NCBI RefSeq assembly: GCF_005869855.1
Contig: NZ_SZNH01000007.1
Location: 55,023 to 99,210, forward strand
Length of the DNA: 44,188 nucleotides
Reading direction: 5' to 3'
From: Nostoc sp. PA-18-2419
Lineage (GTDB): Bacteria; Cyanobacteriota; Cyanobacteriia; Cyanobacteriales; Nostocaceae
Part shown: positions 42,407-44,188 of the stretch, one piece after another
Position numbering within the stretch: the stretch's first letter is position 1
How the letters are laid out: the number at the start of each line of letters is the position of its first letter
Notes under the pieces: generated by a model
What the model saw: only the letters and a program-made list of their open reading frames with translations
What the model was told of the DNA's origin: nothing
Database searches by the model: none
Made by a program: the position numbers and the translations under genes

Positions 42407-44188
42407 TTAACCAGGTAGAGGTAACCCTGTAACCGCGATCGCACCAGCGATCGCACTAGCTGCAAGGGAAGTTAATGCTGTGCCAAATATCCACCACGCT
42501 GCATTTGCAACGGTTTTTTTGGTTTCTTCAGCTTGCTTTTTAGCTTGGTGTTGAATCGCTTTTAGGCGTTTTTGGGTTTCTTTTTGAATGCGTTCGGCTC
42601 GTTGCAATACACCATCTCGCGCCCCTTCTATTTGGTCGATAATCCGGTTAGCATCTGCTTGCGAAATATCCTCACGAGAACTCAGGACAGCAACTAGGGT
42701 ATTGCGGTCGAATTGAGTTAAGCGATCGCGCAATGCTTCAAATCCAGCTTGCGGATCGTCGAAGACTTTGCCAAAGTCTTGCTTAATTCCTTCAAAGTTG
42801 AGTTCTGGACGATCCAAAGAGTTAAGATAGTTGCGAATTTTGGCAAAAGTCCCATCTAAAATTGATTGCACTTTTTGTTGAATTTGTTGGAATTGTTCGA
42901 CAATCGAATTGCGAACAGATTCGATTTGATCCACAATTCGGTTAGCTTCTTGTTCTGAGATATCCTCGCGTTGAGATAGCAGCGCCACAATTGTCGAACG
43001 GTCAAATTTGGAGGCGCGATCACTTAAATTATCAATTCCAGCGCGGGGAGAAGATAACAGCAATTGCAAATCGCGCTTGATTGCTTCGGGGTTGAGTTCT
43101 TCTTTATGAGTATTTTGCAGATAATCTTCGAGATTAGCTTCAAAATCTAAAATCCTTTGAGTGGTACGCTTTGCTAAACGTCGCGGCGCTTTGAGAATAT
43201 CACGAATTGCATCTTCGAGGCGATCAATAATCTGATTAACTTGCTCTTGGCTTAAGTCTCCCTGCTGACTGAGAAGTTTAACCAAGGTTTCTCGATCAAC
43301 TTGAGCCAAGCGATCGCGCAATGCTGATGCACCCGCTTTAGGATCGTCTAGCAATGTTTCCAAATCGTGCTTGATACCTTCTGGATCGAGTTCTGCCAAA
43401 TTGGTATTGCGGAGATATTCTGCAATTGCTTTTGTAGTTTTTTCGTACTGTTCTTTCACTTGCTGGGGTGCTTGCAAAATGTTATCTCGGACGGCTTCAA
43501 GTTGATCGAGAATTTGGTTTATTTGCTCCTCGCTTAAATCTTCACGCTGACTGAGCAATTTCACTAGTGTATCGCGGTCAAATTGCGATATACGTGAGCG
43601 CAAAAGGCTAATTCCCGCTTGGGGATCTTCTAGTAAAACTTTAAAATCTCGTTTGATACCTTCGGGATTGAGTTCTTCTTTGTTAGTATTGTGCAAATAA
43701 TCTTCAACTCTTTGCCGCAATTCATCGGCTTTAGCTTTTGCTTGTTCTTGCAATTCTCTGGCACGATTTAAAATTTTATCGCGGTTGCTCTCTAGTTGAC
43801 TAACAATATTATTCGCTTCTTCTTCGCTGATATCTTGACGTTGTTGCAGCAATTGTACAAAAGTATCGCGGTCAAATTGCCCAAAGCGATCGCTTAAATC
43901 TTCAAAGCCAGCTTCTGGATTTTCTACTAACTGAGCAAAGTCCCGTTCTATACCTTCAGGATTGAGTTCGTCTTTGCCAGTTGAACGCAGATAATTTTCG
44001 ATGCGGGTACGCAAATCTTGACCTTTTGTTCGTGCTTGGGCCTGTTTTACAGTTTCTAAAACTTCCTGGCGATCGCTTTCCATTTGTTCAGCAATTTCTG
44101 TTATTCTAGCTTCGCTGATATCATTTCGCTGCTTTAATAAATTTGTAAAATATTCTTGATTGAGTTCTTCCAACTCTCGTCTGACGGT
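42407..44188 (-). CDS. large repeat protein with C-terminal membrane segment (5' end beyond window)
   Basis: The visible part has 593 codons and is open to the right edge, so the true start lies outside; a TTG at 44173 is only the first possible in-window start. The protein has about five repeats of 95-98 residues plus a final half repeat. Each contains FDRxTLVxLLSQREDISEEE, an amphipathic helical linker, a segment like YLRNTNKEELNPEGIKRD, and DPxAGxxxLRDRL. Long helices suggest an extended coiled rod. A membrane helix (AAWWIFGTALTSLAASAIAG) ends the protein. I do not recognise a named family with known function; similar repeat proteins occur in cyanobacteria. It could be an envelope or thylakoid structural protein. 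Confidence 0.75.
   Translation of the reverse strand, partial: TVRRELEELNQEYFTNLLKQRNDISEARITEIAEQMESDRQEVLETVKQAQARTKGQDLRTRIENYLRSTGKDELNPEGIERDFAQLVENPEAGFEDLSDRFGQFDRDTFVQLLQQRQDISEEEANNIVSQLESNRDKILNRARELQEQAKAKADELRQRVEDYLHNTNKEELNPEGIKRDFKVLLEDPQAGISLLRSRISQFDRDTLVKLLSQREDLSEEQINQILDQLEAVRDNILQAPQQVKEQYEKTTKAIAEYLRNTNLAELDPEGIKHDLETLLDDPKAGASALRDRLAQVDRETLVKLLSQQGDLSQEQVNQIIDRLEDAIRDILKAPRRLAKRTTQRILDFEANLEDYLQNTHKEELNPEAIKRDLQLLLSSPRAGIDNLSDRASKFDRSTIVALLSQREDISEQEANRIVDQIESVRNSIVEQFQQIQQKVQSILDGTFAKIRNYLNSLDRPELNFEGIKQDFGKVFDDPQAGFEALRDRLTQFDRNTLVAVLSSREDISQADANRIIDQIEGARDGVLQRAERIQKETQKRLKAIQHQAKKQAEETKKTVANAAWWIFGTALTSLAASAIAGAIAVTGLPLPG

Overview
The window reads as chromosomal DNA of a filamentous, heterocyst-forming cyanobacterium (Nostocales). 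Evidence: many copies of the HIP1 octamer GCGATCGC inside genes, a HetP-family gene with a HetR-type operator upstream, short dispersed repeats and heptamer repeats of the Nostoc kind, and cyanobacterial domain combinations (an AMIN-TonB receptor, DUF3082, long pentapeptide and TPR proteins). Spacers are AT-rich. I see no tRNA, rRNA or CRISPR array.

Layout. 1-1.6 kb: a small TPR protein, then a badly decayed ABC substrate-binding protein gene and an unidentified remnant. 1.7-7.6 kb: rtcA, a GPH-type symporter divergent from a phosphoribosyltransferase, an AEC-type carrier, and a VanY-like D,D-carboxypeptidase convergent with penicillin-binding protein 2. 9.8-13.4 kb: a PotA-like ATPase, then a housekeeping run ksgA - ispE - DUF3082. 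13.4-17.3 kb: a REC-AraC response regulator, about 1.6 kb without a large gene that contains a HetR-type operator and a long structured leader, a hetP-like gene, and an unusual second-type trpC. 17.5-22.9 kb: an orphan FecE-like ATPase, a GIY-YIG protein, an orphan sugar-type permease, a GNAT acetyltransferase and a 17-TPR protein. 23.5-26.0 kb: two paralogous pentapeptide-repeat proteins. 26-31.9 kb: an iron/siderophore uptake cluster (PchR-like AraC regulator, AMIN-TonB receptor, PepSY-TM protein), bracketed by a decayed duplicate of the PepSY-TM gene and an internally deleted IS1-type element. 32-38.4 kb: an M20 amidohydrolase carrying a repeat insertion, a mini-transposon-like repeat, bioD with a 54-residue Cys-rich gene, a Ser/Thr kinase, and prs. 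38.6-44.2 kb: miaB, a family 2 glycosyltransferase, a secreted tandem-repeat protein, and a large repeat protein that runs off the right edge.

How the genes relate. The clearest functional group is the iron cluster: regulator, outer-membrane receptor, then inner-membrane PepSY protein. The clearest regulatory unit is HetR operator, about 0.7 kb leader, then hetP-like gene; it suggests a developmentally controlled gene outside the usual hetC-hetP pair. A recurrent theme is repeat DNA entering genes: it adds about 20 codons to the amidohydrolase and rewrites the 3' ends of ksgA and of one pentapeptide gene. The strongest candidates for something not described are the hetP-like leader with its tiny ORF, a possible small RNA ending at an isolated terminator between the kinase and prs, and the Cys-rich mini-gene behind bioD.
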